Of a DNA stretch of 64,000 nt, positions 25,893 through 34,697 are shown in pieces (position 1 is the first letter of the stretch; the number at the start of each line of letters is the position of its first letter). Source of the DNA: Mycolicibacterium tusciae JS617 (GTDB lineage Bacteria; Actinomycetota; Actinomycetes; Mycobacteriales; Mycobacteriaceae); contig NZ_KI912270.1 in assembly GCF_000243415.2 (NCBI RefSeq), positions 6,881,571-6,945,570 of the forward strand. Direction: 5' to 3'. The position numbers and the translations under genes were made by a program. The notes under the pieces are model-generated. The model had not been told where the DNA came from. It saw only the letters and a program-made list of their open reading frames with translations, and made no database searches.

Positions 25893-26660
25893 ATGCGGTT
25901 CGTCTTCGTACACGGCGGCTTTCACGCCGCGTGGTGCTGGGAACGAACCATTGCGGAACTGGAAGCGCTCGGACACGTCGGCGTCGCCGTCGACCTGCCA
26001 GGTCACGGCGCGCGCATCGACGAGGAGTCGACGCTGGCGAACCGTCGCGATGCGATCGTCTCGGAACTGGCCTCGGGTGACGTGCTCGTCGGACACTCGG
26101 GTGGCGGATTCGACGCCACCCTGGCTGCCGACGCCGCGCCAGATCTTGTCAGCCACATCGTTTACCTGGCGGCGGCGTTGCCGCGGGAGGGCCGTACATA
26201 TCCCGAGGCGATGGCGATGCGTGACTCTAGCGACTTTCCAGACGGCGAGTTCGAAGCCGACGTCGGAGAGATGTTGGGTTACTTGAAGTTCGACGATGAC
26301 GGCGCCATGTGGTTCGCCGACTTCGACGGTGCGTGGAAGTACTTCTACCACGACTGCGACGAAGCCACCGCCCGCTGGGCGTTCGAGCGTCTGGGACCCG
26401 AACGGTTCGGCGACACCACGGTGACGCCGGTCTCCGTGCCACAGTTCTGGGCTGCCGATCTCCCCCGTAGCTTCATCCGCTGCCTTCAGGATCAGTCGAT
26501 GCCGCAATGGCTGGCCGATACCGTCACGCGCCGATTAGGCGTGGAGCAGTTGACGATCGACACGTCGCACTCGCCGTTCCTGAGCAGGCCAAAAGAATTG
26601 GCGGAGTTACTCGTCCGCGCCACCACGACGACACCGATCAGCCCGCTCGTCCCCCACTAA
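25893..26660 (+). CDS. Alpha/beta hydrolase (esterase-like)
   Basis: 255 residues from an ATG two bases after the P450 stop. MRFVFVHGGFHAAWCWERT (residues 1-19) is the oxyanion region of the salicylate-esterase/hydroxynitrile-lyase type, and VLVGHSGGGFDATLAAD near residue 67 is the nucleophile elbow (Ser). DTSHSPFLSRPKELAELL at the end places the catalytic histidine. Such enzymes hydrolyse small esters or lactones. Last gene of the P450-ferredoxin-P450 set; it converges with a DUF1330 gene 32 bases away. Confidence 0.87.
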   Translation: MRFVFVHGGFHAAWCWERTIAELEALGHVGVAVDLPGHGARIDEESTLANRRDAIVSELASGDVLVGHSGGGFDATLAADAAPDLVSHIVYLAAALPREGRTYPEAMAMRDSSDFPDGEFEADVGEMLGYLKFDDDGAMWFADFDGAWKYFYHDCDEATARWAFERLGPERFGDTTVTPVSVPQFWAADLPRSFIRCLQDQSMPQWLADTVTRRLGVEQLTIDTSHSPFLSRPKELAELLVRATTTTPISPLVPH

Positions 26661-26692
26661 ATGCTCCCGCGAGCTGGGCCCACGCTAGAAAA

Positions 26693-26977
26693 TCAGAGGC
26701 CGTGCAGGATAACGCCGTTGCAGTCGGCCGCCGCCTGACGCAGCTTGGCAGCCTCCTGATAGGTGTCCGAGTTGTACCACTCGCGCGCCGCTTCGACGGA
26801 TTCGAACTCCAGCAGCACCGTTTGGGTACCGTGCCACTCCCCTTCGAGCGCCTCGGGATTCGGGTCGAACGACAGCAGCGTCGCACCGGCCATCGCCTTC
26901 CCTGCCAACTTTGCGTACTCGGCCATGCCTGCCGGGTCCTTCACGTCCTCGGTAATGAGGATGTATGCCTTCGGCAC
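26693..26977 (-). CDS. DUF1330 domain protein
   Basis: 94 residues from a GTG with an AAAGGAG ribosome binding site five bases upstream. The DUF1330 pattern is clear: KAYILITEDVKDPAGMAEYA, then QTVLLEFESVEAAREWYNS (near residue 60) and the final RQAAADCNGVILHGL. These are dimeric ferredoxin-like alpha/beta-barrel proteins of unknown reaction, some near catabolic genes. It is the last gene downstream of the P450-ferredoxin pair at 27182/26991, 14 bases away. Confidence 0.85.
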   Translation of the reverse strand: MPKAYILITEDVKDPAGMAEYAKLAGKAMAGATLLSFDPNPEALEGEWHGTQTVLLEFESVEAAREWYNSDTYQEAAKLRQAAADCNGVILHGL

Positions 26978-26990
26978 TCGATCTCCTTTG

Positions 26991-27185
26991 TTAACCGTCG
27001 ATTTCGACAATGGCTTGTTCGGGACAGTTGGCGATGGCATCCTTGGCCGCGCTCTCCAGGTCCGCAGGTATCTCACCCGGAGCTGCGACCGCCCAGCCGT
27101 CGTCGGACATCTCGAACACCTCTGGGCAGAGCGTCAGGCACATGCCGTGGCCGGCGCAGCGATCTTCGTCGACGGAGACCTTCAT
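26991..27185 (-). CDS. [3Fe-4S]-type ferredoxin (P450 partner)
   Basis: 64 residues. Motif CAGHGMC-LTLCPEVF with a final cysteine in NCPEQAI. The variable position is His. An extra cysteine occurs in LTLCPEVF, so the cluster is [3Fe-4S] or possibly [4Fe-4S]. Its start overlaps the P450 stop by four bases. It is the natural redox partner of the P450 at 27182. Confidence 0.92.
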   Translation of the reverse strand: MKVSVDEDRCAGHGMCLTLCPEVFEMSDDGWAVAAPGEIPADLESAAKDAIANCPEQAIVEIDG

Positions 27186-28465
27186 CGGATGTCGAACTCG
27201 AGGTGCAGTTGCGTCAGCCCGCGCAAGATGTAGGTCGGGATGTACTGATAGTTGCGATTGCTCGCCGGGCCGTGATGTTTTTCGCTGATGCGAATATCGG
27301 TTGTGCGGTCCAGCAGGCGCTCGAGCCCGACCCGGGTTTCGGCACGCGCCAGCGGAGCGCCGGGGCAGCTGTGGATACCGCGGCCGAAGGCCAGGTGCTG
27401 GCGGGCGTTCTTGCGGTCGGGGTCGAACGTGTCCGGATCCTCGAAGCGGCGTGGGTCGCGGTTGGCCGCACCGTTGATCACCATCAGCGTGCAGCCGGCT
27501 CCGATCGCTTCCTCGCCGACGGTGGTCGGCACCCGCGACAGCCGGAAGTCACCCTTGACCGGACTCTCGATGCGCAGGCACTCCTCGATGAAGTTGCCCA
27601 GCAGACTGCGGTCCTCACGCAACCTCCGCTGGATGTCCGGCTGGTCCCCCATCACCTTGAGGGCGGTGCTGAGCAGCCGTACGGTCGTTTCCTGGCCGGC
27701 CGAGAACACGTTGGTGGCCACCCGCACGACGTCTGCGACCTCGGGCATCGTCCCGTCCGGGAAGGTCGCCGTTGCCAGTCCGGTCAGCACGTCGTCGCGG
27801 GGTTGCGCCCGCCGCTCCTCGACGTAGGTCGCGAAGACCTCGTAGAGGTGCTCAAGCGGGGTCTTGTTCATCGTCTTTTCGGCGTTGCCCACCGCGCTGC
27901 CGTGGGTGCCGCGTGCGAGCCGCTCGAGGAGATCGTCGCGATCCGCTTCGGGCACACCGAGCAGGTCGGCGATGACTCGCAGCGTGAAGGGGCTGGCGAA
28001 GCCCTTGATGAACTCGCCCTCACCCGGGGCCAGGAACTCGTCGAGGATCTCGTCGGCGAGCCCCCACATCGCGTCCTCGTTCTCCTTGAGGCGCTTGGGA
28101 GTGATCAGCCGCATCAACAGCGCACGGTGATTCGTGTGCGTCGGCGGGTCCAGGGTGGGCAGCTGATCACTGAAGGGAATCTCGTCGCGATGTTCGACGA
28201 TCAGGTCGGTGACGTCCCCGTTTTCTAACCCTTCCAGGGATACGGGGAACCCGGGAAACGGCCCGGTCACCGAGATGCACGACGAAAACGTCTCGGCATC
28301 GTTGTAGACGTCGACGGCCTCCTGCCAGCCCGTCACCATCGTTACGCCGTAGTGGTCCTCGCGGCTGACCGGGCACTTGTTGCGAAGTGCCTCGTAGAAC
28401 GGGAACGGGTCGTCCGTCAGACGACTGTCCCGGAAGAAATCGACCGAGGTGAGGTCCTCCGCCAT
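27182..28465 (-). CDS. Cytochrome P450
   Basis: 427 residues. I-helix NVFSAGQETTVRLLSTAL (Gly-Gln-Glu-Thr), K-helix EECLRIESP, and haem loop FGRGIHSCPGAPLARAE with a Pro after the axial Cys. Its C-terminus RNYQYIPTYILRGLTQLHLEF is distinctive and shared with one mycobacterial P450 group, but I do not assign a CYP number. A palindrome CGAGAA-N5-TTCTCG lies 32 bases upstream of its start. It probably heads a P450-ferredoxin-DUF1330 operon on the minus strand. Confidence 0.94.
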   Translation of the reverse strand: MAEDLTSVDFFRDSRLTDDPFPFYEALRNKCPVSREDHYGVTMVTGWQEAVDVYNDAETFSSCISVTGPFPGFPVSLEGLENGDVTDLIVEHRDEIPFSDQLPTLDPPTHTNHRALLMRLITPKRLKENEDAMWGLADEILDEFLAPGEGEFIKGFASPFTLRVIADLLGVPEADRDDLLERLARGTHGSAVGNAEKTMNKTPLEHLYEVFATYVEERRAQPRDDVLTGLATATFPDGTMPEVADVVRVATNVFSAGQETTVRLLSTALKVMGDQPDIQRRLREDRSLLGNFIEECLRIESPVKGDFRLSRVPTTVGEEAIGAGCTLMVINGAANRDPRRFEDPDTFDPDRKNARQHLAFGRGIHSCPGAPLARAETRVGLERLLDRTTDIRISEKHHGPASNRNYQYIPTYILRGLTQLHLEFDIR

Positions 28466-28496
28466 GCGCTACTCCGTTTCCAACAATCCCGACCAG

Positions 28497-28513
28497 CGAG
28501 AACGTGATTCTCG
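28497..28513. promoter_or_regulatory. Operator palindrome CGAGAA-N5-TTCTCG
   Basis: Perfect 6-bp arms (CGAGAA, TTCTCG) with a 5-base spacer, centred 40 bases before the P450 start at 28465. The same core, with longer arms, occurs at 12967-12987, so one regulator probably controls both units. Regulator unknown. Confidence 0.65.
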
Positions 28514-28590
28514 TAACCGGGTATTAGATTTCCATAGTCGCACCGTCAACGTCAACGCGGCGCTTGTGCGACTGCTCAGCATCCCGCCGC

Positions 28591-29436
28591 CTACTGAATC
28601 GGCTCGTCGCCGAGCACCGTGGTGCGCAGCATTTCCCGCGGTGAGCTGGAGTCATACGGCGCCGCTCGGTGAAGCACGCCGTTGTTGTCCCAGATGACGG
28701 TGTCGCCGAGAGACCACCGGTGGCTGTAGACCAGCTCCGGTTGGGTGGCGCGGTCGAGCAATTCGGCGAGCAGCGCCCTGCCCTGGTCGAGATCCATACC
28801 GACCACATAGTCCGCGGATGCGCCGAGGACCAGTGACTTGCGGCCGCTGCGGTGCGTCCATACCAGCGGATGCTCATGCGTGGGGCGCGACCGCCACTTC
28901 GCCACCAGTTCAGGCGACGGGTCGAGATGGACTCTGCGTTGCGACGCCTCCAGTGAATGCACTACGCGCAGCGCCCCGAAGCGTTGCTTCTCCTCATCGC
29001 TGAACGCCTCGTAGGCGGCATACGAGTTCGCGAACTCGGTCTCACCACCGCGTTCGGCTACCTGCTTAGCCGACAGCACGGTCGCCTTCTGCGGACAATC
29101 GTCGTTGGTGGGCGTGCATCCGTCGATGTGCCAGTCGAACGTCGCCCGCAGATAATCCGCCGAGGCATTCTTCGACTTGTCCAGCGTCACCGGGTAGATG
29201 CCGGCGACAGGGTGATGGCCGTCCGACGAGTGGTCGATATCGCCGAGTCGGCGGCAGAACGCCACCTGCGCCTCTGGTGTCAGGCCCAGCCCGGGAAACA
29301 CGAGCACACCATTGTCTTCCAGCGCGTCGAGGACCGCCGCACCGAGCGCATCGTCGGTGGCGAGCATGTCCGAATCCAGACCTGTCACCTCCGCACCTAC
29401 GGATGCGGTGAGCTTGGTGATCGTCAGCAGACTCAT
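28591..29436 (-). CDS. TauD/TfdA-family alpha-ketoglutarate-dependent dioxygenase
   Basis: 281 residues. The iron ligands are visible: H-x-D as WHIDG at residues 102-106 and the distal His in VLHRAAPYD near residue 256, with the 2-oxoglutarate-binding Arg in REMLRTTVLG. Family chemistry is Fe(II)/2-oxoglutarate-dependent hydroxylation or decarboxylative oxygenation. Its gene is separated by 16 bases from a small gene upstream (29453), so it is probably the last gene of the Rieske/KshB-like operon. An inferred role is oxidation of a side chain or acid. Confidence 0.9.
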   Translation of the reverse strand: MSLLTITKLTASVGAEVTGLDSDMLATDDALGAAVLDALEDNGVLVFPGLGLTPEAQVAFCRRLGDIDHSSDGHHPVAGIYPVTLDKSKNASADYLRATFDWHIDGCTPTNDDCPQKATVLSAKQVAERGGETEFANSYAAYEAFSDEEKQRFGALRVVHSLEASQRRVHLDPSPELVAKWRSRPTHEHPLVWTHRSGRKSLVLGASADYVVGMDLDQGRALLAELLDRATQPELVYSHRWSLGDTVIWDNNGVLHRAAPYDSSSPREMLRTTVLGDEPIQ

Positions 29437-29452
29437 ATATCTCGTCCCGTCC

Positions 29453-29788
29453 TCATGGCACCGGCGCGCTGACGCGGTCGATGACCGCGTCAGCAGAATC
29501 GGCGGGTTTTTGGGTACCGAAGACCTCGACGGCCATCGAGACCATGATCATTGAATAGATGAGGTGCAGGAGATTCAACGCGTCCTCCGGCACATCGTCG
29601 AGCGGGAACTTGTCGCAGTAGTCGATGGCTTCCTCGAAGCGCGGCGAGAACGCGTCATAGAACTCGCGAATTTCCGGCATCGGAGTGGCCAGTCGAGTGG
29701 CCCATCGCTCCGGTTCGGTTGCCAGGCACCATCTCTGCGTAAACGGCTCGAACTCAGAAAAGGCACTGGGCAGTTTCGGTTGCGTCAT
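29453..29788 (-). CDS. Small protein of a Rieske-associated family, copy 1
   Basis: 111 residues with no recognised domain name. The sequence PEIREFYDAF ... EEAIDYCDKFPLDD-PED-LNL-LIYSMI is mirrored in the protein at 34694 (shared EEAI-YCDKF, PED-LNL, YSMI), and each copy follows a Rieske oxygenase by one base. It is highly acidic and helical, possibly a small accessory or beta-type subunit. It differs from the usual ring-hydroxylating-dioxygenase beta subunit in being far shorter. No signal peptide. Confidence 0.75.
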   Translation of the reverse strand: MTQPKLPSAFSEFEPFTQRWCLATEPERWATRLATPMPEIREFYDAFSPRFEEAIDYCDKFPLDDVPEDALNLLHLIYSMIMVSMAVEVFGTQKPADSADAVIDRVSAPVP

Positions 29789-29789
29789 G

Positions 29790-31049
29790 TCACACCCCGA
29801 CCGGGCTGTGCTCGTTGCGGTACTCTTCGACCCAGTCGACCGAGACCTTGTGCAGATGGCGCACGAGAATCTCCTGGTCGCTGAGCGGGTAGTCGTCGAC
29901 GATGTCGTACTCCAACGCCGCCTGAGTGCCGCCGAGCATGCCTGCGTCCTGCAGAGCGAACTCCTTGAGCACCACAGAGGCGACTTCGTGTTCGATGCGT
30001 TCGCGCACGGTGCGCGCCGGGTGAAAAGCGTTGTAGGCCTCGAACTTGTGGGTGTTGTGCGACGTCGGCCAGTAGCGGTACAGCAGATACCAGCCGTGGT
30101 AGATCAGAATCTCCAGGTTCGGGAAGATCTGGAAATTTGTGATGCCCCATGGCTCGATGTTGCCCGGATTCAATCCGGCGGAGAAGTGTGTCTCCGGTGT
30201 ACGCCACGGGCCCACCAGCCCACTGCGCGTGGCCCGCTCGACCGGATACATGAACTCCGGGTCGAGCAGCCACCGTCGGGTGCCCGCGGTGGACACCAAC
30301 CGGTGCGGGCCGTCGATCTGAAAGTGCCCGCACTCGAATGTGGCGTTGGGTTGACGCACCGCGCTGGGCACCTGCTGGCTGTGCAGCGACGGCACGTGGT
30401 AATACTCCTGGAACGCGTCGGCGAAGATCTTCCAGTTGCTGTTGTTGTGGGCGACGAAATCGTATCTCTCCGTCATCATCTCGAACGGATAGTCGTCGAG
30501 TGCGGTGATCATCGGGCCCAGGAACTCGCGCAGGGTCCACCGCGGTTCGGGATCGAAGTTGATGAAGATGAACCCGTTCCACACGTCGCACTGGACCGGC
30601 TTCAATCCGTACTGTGCGCTGTCGAGATCGAAGAACTCACCCTCCTGCTGCACAAAAGTCAGTTCGCCCTTCAGGTCGTAACGCCATCCGTGGTACTTGC
30701 ATGTGAACTGACGGCATGCGCCCTTGACCTCCTCGTTGGGATAGTCGTTCCACACCAACTTGTTTCCGCGGTGGCGGCAGATGTTGTAGAAGGCGCGGAT
30801 CTGCTGGTCCTTGCCTTTGACGACGATCACTGACGTTCGGGCTGCCTCGATCTCCTTGGTCAGGTAGCTGCCAACGCGCGGCAGCTCCTCGACGCGGGCG
30901 ACGTTGAGCCATGCCCGCTTGAAGACGGCCTCGCGTTCGAGTTCGTAGAACTCGGGTGAGGTCGAGTCGCGGAACGAGATCGGTCCCGTACCGAGATCCG
31001 GGTAGTGCTCCGTCCAGCTGCCCTCGGCCGGCTTAGGCCACTTAGCCAT
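29790..31049 (-). CDS. Rieske non-haem iron oxygenase, alpha subunit, copy 1
   Basis: 419 residues from an ATG with GGGAGG upstream. The Rieske cluster ligands are C91-x-H93 (NICRHRGNKLVW) and C117-x2-H120 (CKYHGWRYD). The mononuclear iron site is DAFQEYYHVPSLH with H218 and H223. The family inserts oxygen into aromatic or alicyclic rings with electrons from a reductase. It resembles the copy at 35049 along its full length. The likely reductase is the KshB-like protein at 31866, and an SDR lies between. Substrate unknown. Confidence 0.93.
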   Translation of the reverse strand: MAKWPKPAEGSWTEHYPDLGTGPISFRDSTSPEFYELEREAVFKRAWLNVARVEELPRVGSYLTKEIEAARTSVIVVKGKDQQIRAFYNICRHRGNKLVWNDYPNEEVKGACRQFTCKYHGWRYDLKGELTFVQQEGEFFDLDSAQYGLKPVQCDVWNGFIFINFDPEPRWTLREFLGPMITALDDYPFEMMTERYDFVAHNNSNWKIFADAFQEYYHVPSLHSQQVPSAVRQPNATFECGHFQIDGPHRLVSTAGTRRWLLDPEFMYPVERATRSGLVGPWRTPETHFSAGLNPGNIEPWGITNFQIFPNLEILIYHGWYLLYRYWPTSHNTHKFEAYNAFHPARTVRERIEHEVASVVLKEFALQDAGMLGGTQAALEYDIVDDYPLSDQEILVRHLHKVSVDWVEEYRNEHSPVGV

Positions 31050-31094
31050 GCGAACCTCCCTGTGCTGATTGCGAACTCGTGCCGAAAGAAATCA

Positions 31095-31847
31095 TCACAT
31101 CACCGATCCGCCGTTGACGCCCAGTGTCTGCCCGGTGATGAAACCGGCCTCCTCGGAGCACAGGAAGCCGGCCGCCGCCGCGATGTCCTCGCCCGTGCCG
31201 AGATGCCCGAGCGGAACGCTGGCGGCCATCTGTTCATTGGACGGCAGGTGTCCCGAGGCCTGTCCCGCGTGCTGCATCGGCGTCTCAATGGCTGACGGCG
31301 GAATGTTGTTGACCGTGATGCCGCTCGGACCGTACTCGCGGGCAAGTGATCTGGTGAGCGAGAGCAGCGCCCCCTTGGACGCCGCGTAGTGAGCCATGCC
31401 CGGGGAACCCCGCTGGGCGCTGGACGACGAGATCATCACGATGCGGCCCCAGCCGGCCTCCAGCATGTCGGGCACCGCGACCTGACAGCAGTGGAAGGTG
31501 CCGGTGAGATTGACGTCGATCAGCCGCTGCCAGTCCTGCGGGGTGATGTCGGTGAATGGGGCCCAGCCCACGGCGCCGGCGCTTGTGACCAGAATGTGCA
31601 CCGGCCCCAGCTCGGTCCGTACTTTGGCGAACGCCTCCTCGACGGCGGCTCGGTCACTGACGTCGGCGGCCACCCCGAGGGCGGTCACACCATCGGTGCG
31701 CAGTTCCTCCGCGACCCGTTGTGCCGCCTCGCCGTTGAGGTCGAGCACGGCCACCTTGTGGCCACGCCTGCCGAGCTCGCGGCAGGTCGCCTCACCCATG
31801 CCGGACGCGCCGCCTGTCACCATCGCGACGCGGCTCATCGAATACAT
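31095..31847 (-). CDS. Short-chain dehydrogenase/reductase
   Basis: 250 residues from the ATG at 31847, though a second ATG nine bases downstream (MSRVAM) is equally possible. TGGASGMG at residues 11-18, VTSAGAVGW near residue 90, MISSSSAQRG (catalytic Ser) near residue 140, and YAASK with catalytic Tyr/Lys near residue 157. Classical SDR, likely NAD-dependent alcohol dehydrogenase. It is 46 bases upstream of the Rieske gene start and 19 bases downstream of the reductase stop, so it is in the same operon. It may oxidise the hydroxylated product of the Rieske enzyme. Confidence 0.9.
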   Translation of the reverse strand: MYSMSRVAMVTGGASGMGEATCRELGRRGHKVAVLDLNGEAAQRVAEELRTDGVTALGVAADVSDRAAVEEAFAKVRTELGPVHILVTSAGAVGWAPFTDITPQDWQRLIDVNLTGTFHCCQVAVPDMLEAGWGRIVMISSSSAQRGSPGMAHYAASKGALLSLTRSLAREYGPSGITVNNIPPSAIETPMQHAGQASGHLPSNEQMAASVPLGHLGTGEDIAAAAGFLCSEEAGFITGQTLGVNGGSVM

Positions 31848-31865
31848 CCCATTGACCCTCTGCCC

Positions 31866-32888
31866 CTACTCGTAGACCACGTGGACTTTTTGACTCGTGG
31901 GTAGCGACTGGCACGTCAGCACCCAACCTTCGGCCACTTCATCGTCGTCGAGGGCGTCATTGTTGAGCATTCTTGCGCTGCCGGAGACAACGCGCGCCAT
32001 ACACGTTCCGCACGAACCGGTCTCGCATGACGAAGGCGCCCGCAGGCCCGCAATGCGGGCCGTCTGCAGCAAGGTGTTACCCGCTCGGTAGCCGGCAGTG
32101 GTCTTTTTGCGATCGAGTTCGATCACGACCTCTTCGGTCTGCCCGGAACTGTCGGCGACATCGACAGGAACCGGCTCGACCGAGAAACGTTCGAGGTGAA
32201 CACGTTCGCGTGGGACACCGGACCCGAGAACCGCGGCTTCGACGGTGTCCATGAACGGCCCGGGCCCGCAGATGTAGAAGTCGGCCGCATCGGCGTTCGC
32301 GATGAAGGACTCGACCGCCGACGGCGTCACCACGCCAGAGTCGTCGTCGATGTGGTGCGCCACCACGAGGCGTTCGGCGTGGTCGTTCGCCAGCCGGGCG
32401 AGCGCATCGGCGAAAATCACCGAATCGCGACTGCGGTTGGCGTAGAACAACCGGATGCGCCGGGACGAGTTCACCAACGCCGTACGGACCAGCGACATGA
32501 TCGGCGTGATGCCGCTGCCGCCCGCGAACGCCACGATTTCGTCGGCGGTGTCACGCAGACAGAACCTTCCCTCTGGTGGTGCGGCGTGGATCTCGACGCC
32601 TTCGGAGGCGGTGTCGTTGAGCCAGTTCGACACCAGGCCGCCGGGGTCGCGCTTGATGGTTATCTGCATGTCGTCCTCGACGGGTGCCGACGACATCGAA
32701 TAGCAGCGGCGGAGGTCCTGACCGTCCACGGTGACGCGCAGCGTCATGAATTGACCGGCTTGGTAGCGGTACTGCGACGAGCAATGCTCGGGTACGTCCA
32801 GCACAAGGGAAATGGCGTCGGACGTCTCACGCACGACGCGCTTGATGCGCAACGGCGCGAACCCCTCGGCTCCGTTGTTCTCGGCCAT
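31866..32888 (-). CDS. Ferredoxin-NAD(P)H reductase with C-terminal plant-type [2Fe-2S] domain (KshB-like)
   Basis: 340 residues from the ATG at 32888. The upstream GTG at 32897 overlaps the -10 hexamer, so it cannot be the start if that promoter is used. Order: FAD-binding domain (RCYSMSSAP), NAD domain (AGGSGITPIMSLVRTAL) and plant-type ferredoxin with CETGSCGTC, followed by a last Cys in LTCQSLP. This is the architecture of 3-ketosteroid 9-alpha-hydroxylase reductase KshB and phenylacetyl-CoA-type reductases. It would supply the Rieske oxygenases. First gene of the operon reaching 28591. Confidence 0.9.
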   Translation of the reverse strand: MAENNGAEGFAPLRIKRVVRETSDAISLVLDVPEHCSSQYRYQAGQFMTLRVTVDGQDLRRCYSMSSAPVEDDMQITIKRDPGGLVSNWLNDTASEGVEIHAAPPEGRFCLRDTADEIVAFAGGSGITPIMSLVRTALVNSSRRIRLFYANRSRDSVIFADALARLANDHAERLVVAHHIDDDSGVVTPSAVESFIANADAADFYICGPGPFMDTVEAAVLGSGVPRERVHLERFSVEPVPVDVADSSGQTEEVVIELDRKKTTAGYRAGNTLLQTARIAGLRAPSSCETGSCGTCMARVVSGSARMLNNDALDDDEVAEGWVLTCQSLPTSQKVHVVYE

Positions 32889-32895
32889 CAGGTTC

Positions 32896-32932
32896 ACTAT
32901 ATCAAGTACTTGTCATTCATCTCAAGTACTTA
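32896..32932 (-). promoter_or_regulatory. Promoter with two MarR-type operators; leaderless start
   Basis: Read on the minus strand, TTGAGA and TATAGT are spaced by 18 bases, and the ATG at 32888 is seven bases after TATAGT, so transcription probably begins at the ATG (leaderless). Two palindromes, CAAGTACTTG (32903-32912) and CAAGTACTTA (32923-32932), are centred 20 bases apart, one over the -35 and one against the -10. Binding of a dimeric repressor to both would block the promoter. The MarR protein at 32941 is the obvious candidate. Confidence 0.75.
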
Positions 32933-32940
32933 ATACAGGG

Positions 32941-33393
32941 CTACTGATCAATATGGTCGGCGTACAACTCGTGGCCGGTGCCCTGTTCGACGACGCGCGC
33001 CAGAAGTTCGCGCAGCGTCTTCTGCTCGGTCTTGCTCAAGACACCGAAAACCTTGTCGTGCGCGGCGATTGCATCGTTGACGACGTTTTCGGCCACCTTG
33101 CGACCCTGGTCGGTGAGGAACGCCTGCAGGATCCGGCCATGCTGGGGGTCCTGCTTGCGCTCCACGAGGCCCCGCCGTTCCAGTGCGGTCAGCGCGAGTT
33201 GTACTCCTTGAGGACTGATCAGCATTCGCCGCGCCAGGTCGGCTCCCGACAAGCCCGGTTCGGTCGACAACTGGCGCAGGACGCCGATCTGTGCGGTGCT
33301 CACCCCGTGCTCGCTCACCGCGTCATTCACCGTCGTGAGGGAGAAATACCATGCCTGCTTGAGCAGCCACAGGATGTTGTCGGTTTGTTCCAC
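32941..33393 (-). CDS. MarR-family transcriptional regulator
   Basis: 150 residues. The winged helix is visible: HGVSTAQIGVLRQLSTEPGL, then GADLARRMLISPQGVQLALTALERRGLVERKQDPQHGRI, the normal MarR recognition-helix and wing. It lies immediately upstream of the KshB-like promoter carrying two CAAGTACTT palindromes, and 23 bases downstream of the amidohydrolase at 33417, with which it may be co-transcribed. By position it is the probable repressor of the reductase-SDR-Rieske operon and of other promoters carrying the same palindrome. Ligand unknown. Confidence 0.9.
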   Translation of the reverse strand: MEQTDNILWLLKQAWYFSLTTVNDAVSEHGVSTAQIGVLRQLSTEPGLSGADLARRMLISPQGVQLALTALERRGLVERKQDPQHGRILQAFLTDQGRKVAENVVNDAIAAHDKVFGVLSKTEQKTLRELLARVVEQGTGHELYADHIDQ

Positions 33394-33416
33394 GCTCGCT
33401 CCTCTCGGTCTAGGCG

Positions 33417-34697
33417 CTAGCGCTTGTAGACCACGCCGTTCTTCATCACGAACCGCACGTCCAGTGTGACGGCGATGTCGCGCGACGGGTCATCGGGCAC
33501 GGCGACGATGTCGGCGAGGAAGCCTGGGGCGATGCGCCCCAGTTCGCCGTCGGCATCGATGAGCTCGGCACTGGTGATGGTCGCTGCCCGCAGCGCCTGC
33601 ATCGGCGTCATGCCGCGCGACACCAGAGCGCACAGCTCTTTCGCGTTCTGTCCGTGCGGAATCGCAGGCGCATCCGTACCGCACGCAATCCGGACTCCGG
33701 CTGCTATCGCCTTCGGCAGCATGGCCTGAGCCTGCGGGAACACCACTTCGGCCTTCTTTCGCAACTCCGGAGCGATGCGGTCGATCGCCATCGCCTCGGT
33801 CAGGTAGGTGGTGGACACCAGGAACGTGCCGGTGTCGGCCAACAGCTTGATCGTGTCGTCGGTCGCGAGGAACCCGTGTTCGATGCAGTCGATGCCGGCG
33901 CGAACGCACGCGCGAATGGCGCTGTCGCCCACCGCATGTGCGGCGACCCGCACACCCGCGCGGTGCGCTTCGTCGGCGATTGCGGCGAACTCGTCGTCGG
34001 AATACTGCTGCGCGCCGGGCGCGGTGCTGTGCGACATCACGCCACCGGAAGCGGACACCTTGATCAGCTTCGCCCCGTGCCGGATCTGGTAGCGGACGCA
34101 CGCTCGGACCTCATCGACACCGTTGGCGATGCCCTCGGCGACCGACAGTGGCATGATGCCGGGCGCGAGCCGCTGAAACACGGTCGGATCGAGGTGCCCG
34201 CCGTAGGGCGTAACCGCATGACCAGCCGGATAGATGCGCGGACCGGTGTGCCAACCCTGCTCGATCGCCCGCTGCAGCGCGACGTCGAGCAGATAGCCGC
34301 CAGTCTTGACCATCAGTCCGAGATTGCGCACGGTGGTGAAACCGGCCTCCAGGGTGGTGCGTGCGTTGACCGCCCCGCGCAGGGTGCGGTACGCGGGGTC
34401 GTCCTGCACCCCGTGCATCGGGCTCGGCAGACCTTCGGGACCGCCCGGTCCGCCGATCAGCAGGTTGAGCTCCATGTCCATCAGGCCCGGCAGCAGGGTG
34501 ACATCGCCCAGATCGATGTCTTCGTCCGAATTTTGCGGCACCTCAACGGGATTGACCGCAGAAATCCGGTCCCCTTCGATCACCACGACGGCCGGAGACC
34601 GCACCTCGCCGGCCTCCACGTCAGCCCAGCGAGCCGCACGGAGGACGGTGACCGGACCGGCGCCGGATGGTTGCTCGGACAAGCCTCGCTCCGTCAC
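33417..34697 (-). CDS. Metal-dependent amidohydrolase (imidazolonepropionase/prolidase-like)
   Basis: 426 residues from a GTG at 34697 that overlaps the upstream stop. The frame remains open further upstream, but that is the antisense part of a real gene. Metal motifs are partly visible: LLPGLMDMELNL (the usual H-x-H reads M-E-L), HGAKLIKVSASGG (carboxylated Lys), HAVGDSAIRAC and IACGTDAPAIPHG with the catalytic Asp. Loss of the first H-x-H pair is a notable deviation. The family hydrolyses cyclic amides, lactams or related C-N bonds. Co-transcribed with a Rieske pair and the MarR gene. Confidence 0.85.
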   Translation of the reverse strand: MTERGLSEQPSGAGPVTVLRAARWADVEAGEVRSPAVVVIEGDRISAVNPVEVPQNSDEDIDLGDVTLLPGLMDMELNLLIGGPGGPEGLPSPMHGVQDDPAYRTLRGAVNARTTLEAGFTTVRNLGLMVKTGGYLLDVALQRAIEQGWHTGPRIYPAGHAVTPYGGHLDPTVFQRLAPGIMPLSVAEGIANGVDEVRACVRYQIRHGAKLIKVSASGGVMSHSTAPGAQQYSDDEFAAIADEAHRAGVRVAAHAVGDSAIRACVRAGIDCIEHGFLATDDTIKLLADTGTFLVSTTYLTEAMAIDRIAPELRKKAEVVFPQAQAMLPKAIAAGVRIACGTDAPAIPHGQNAKELCALVSRGMTPMQALRAATITSAELIDADGELGRIAPGFLADIVAVPDDPSRDIAVTLDVRFVMKNGVVYKR

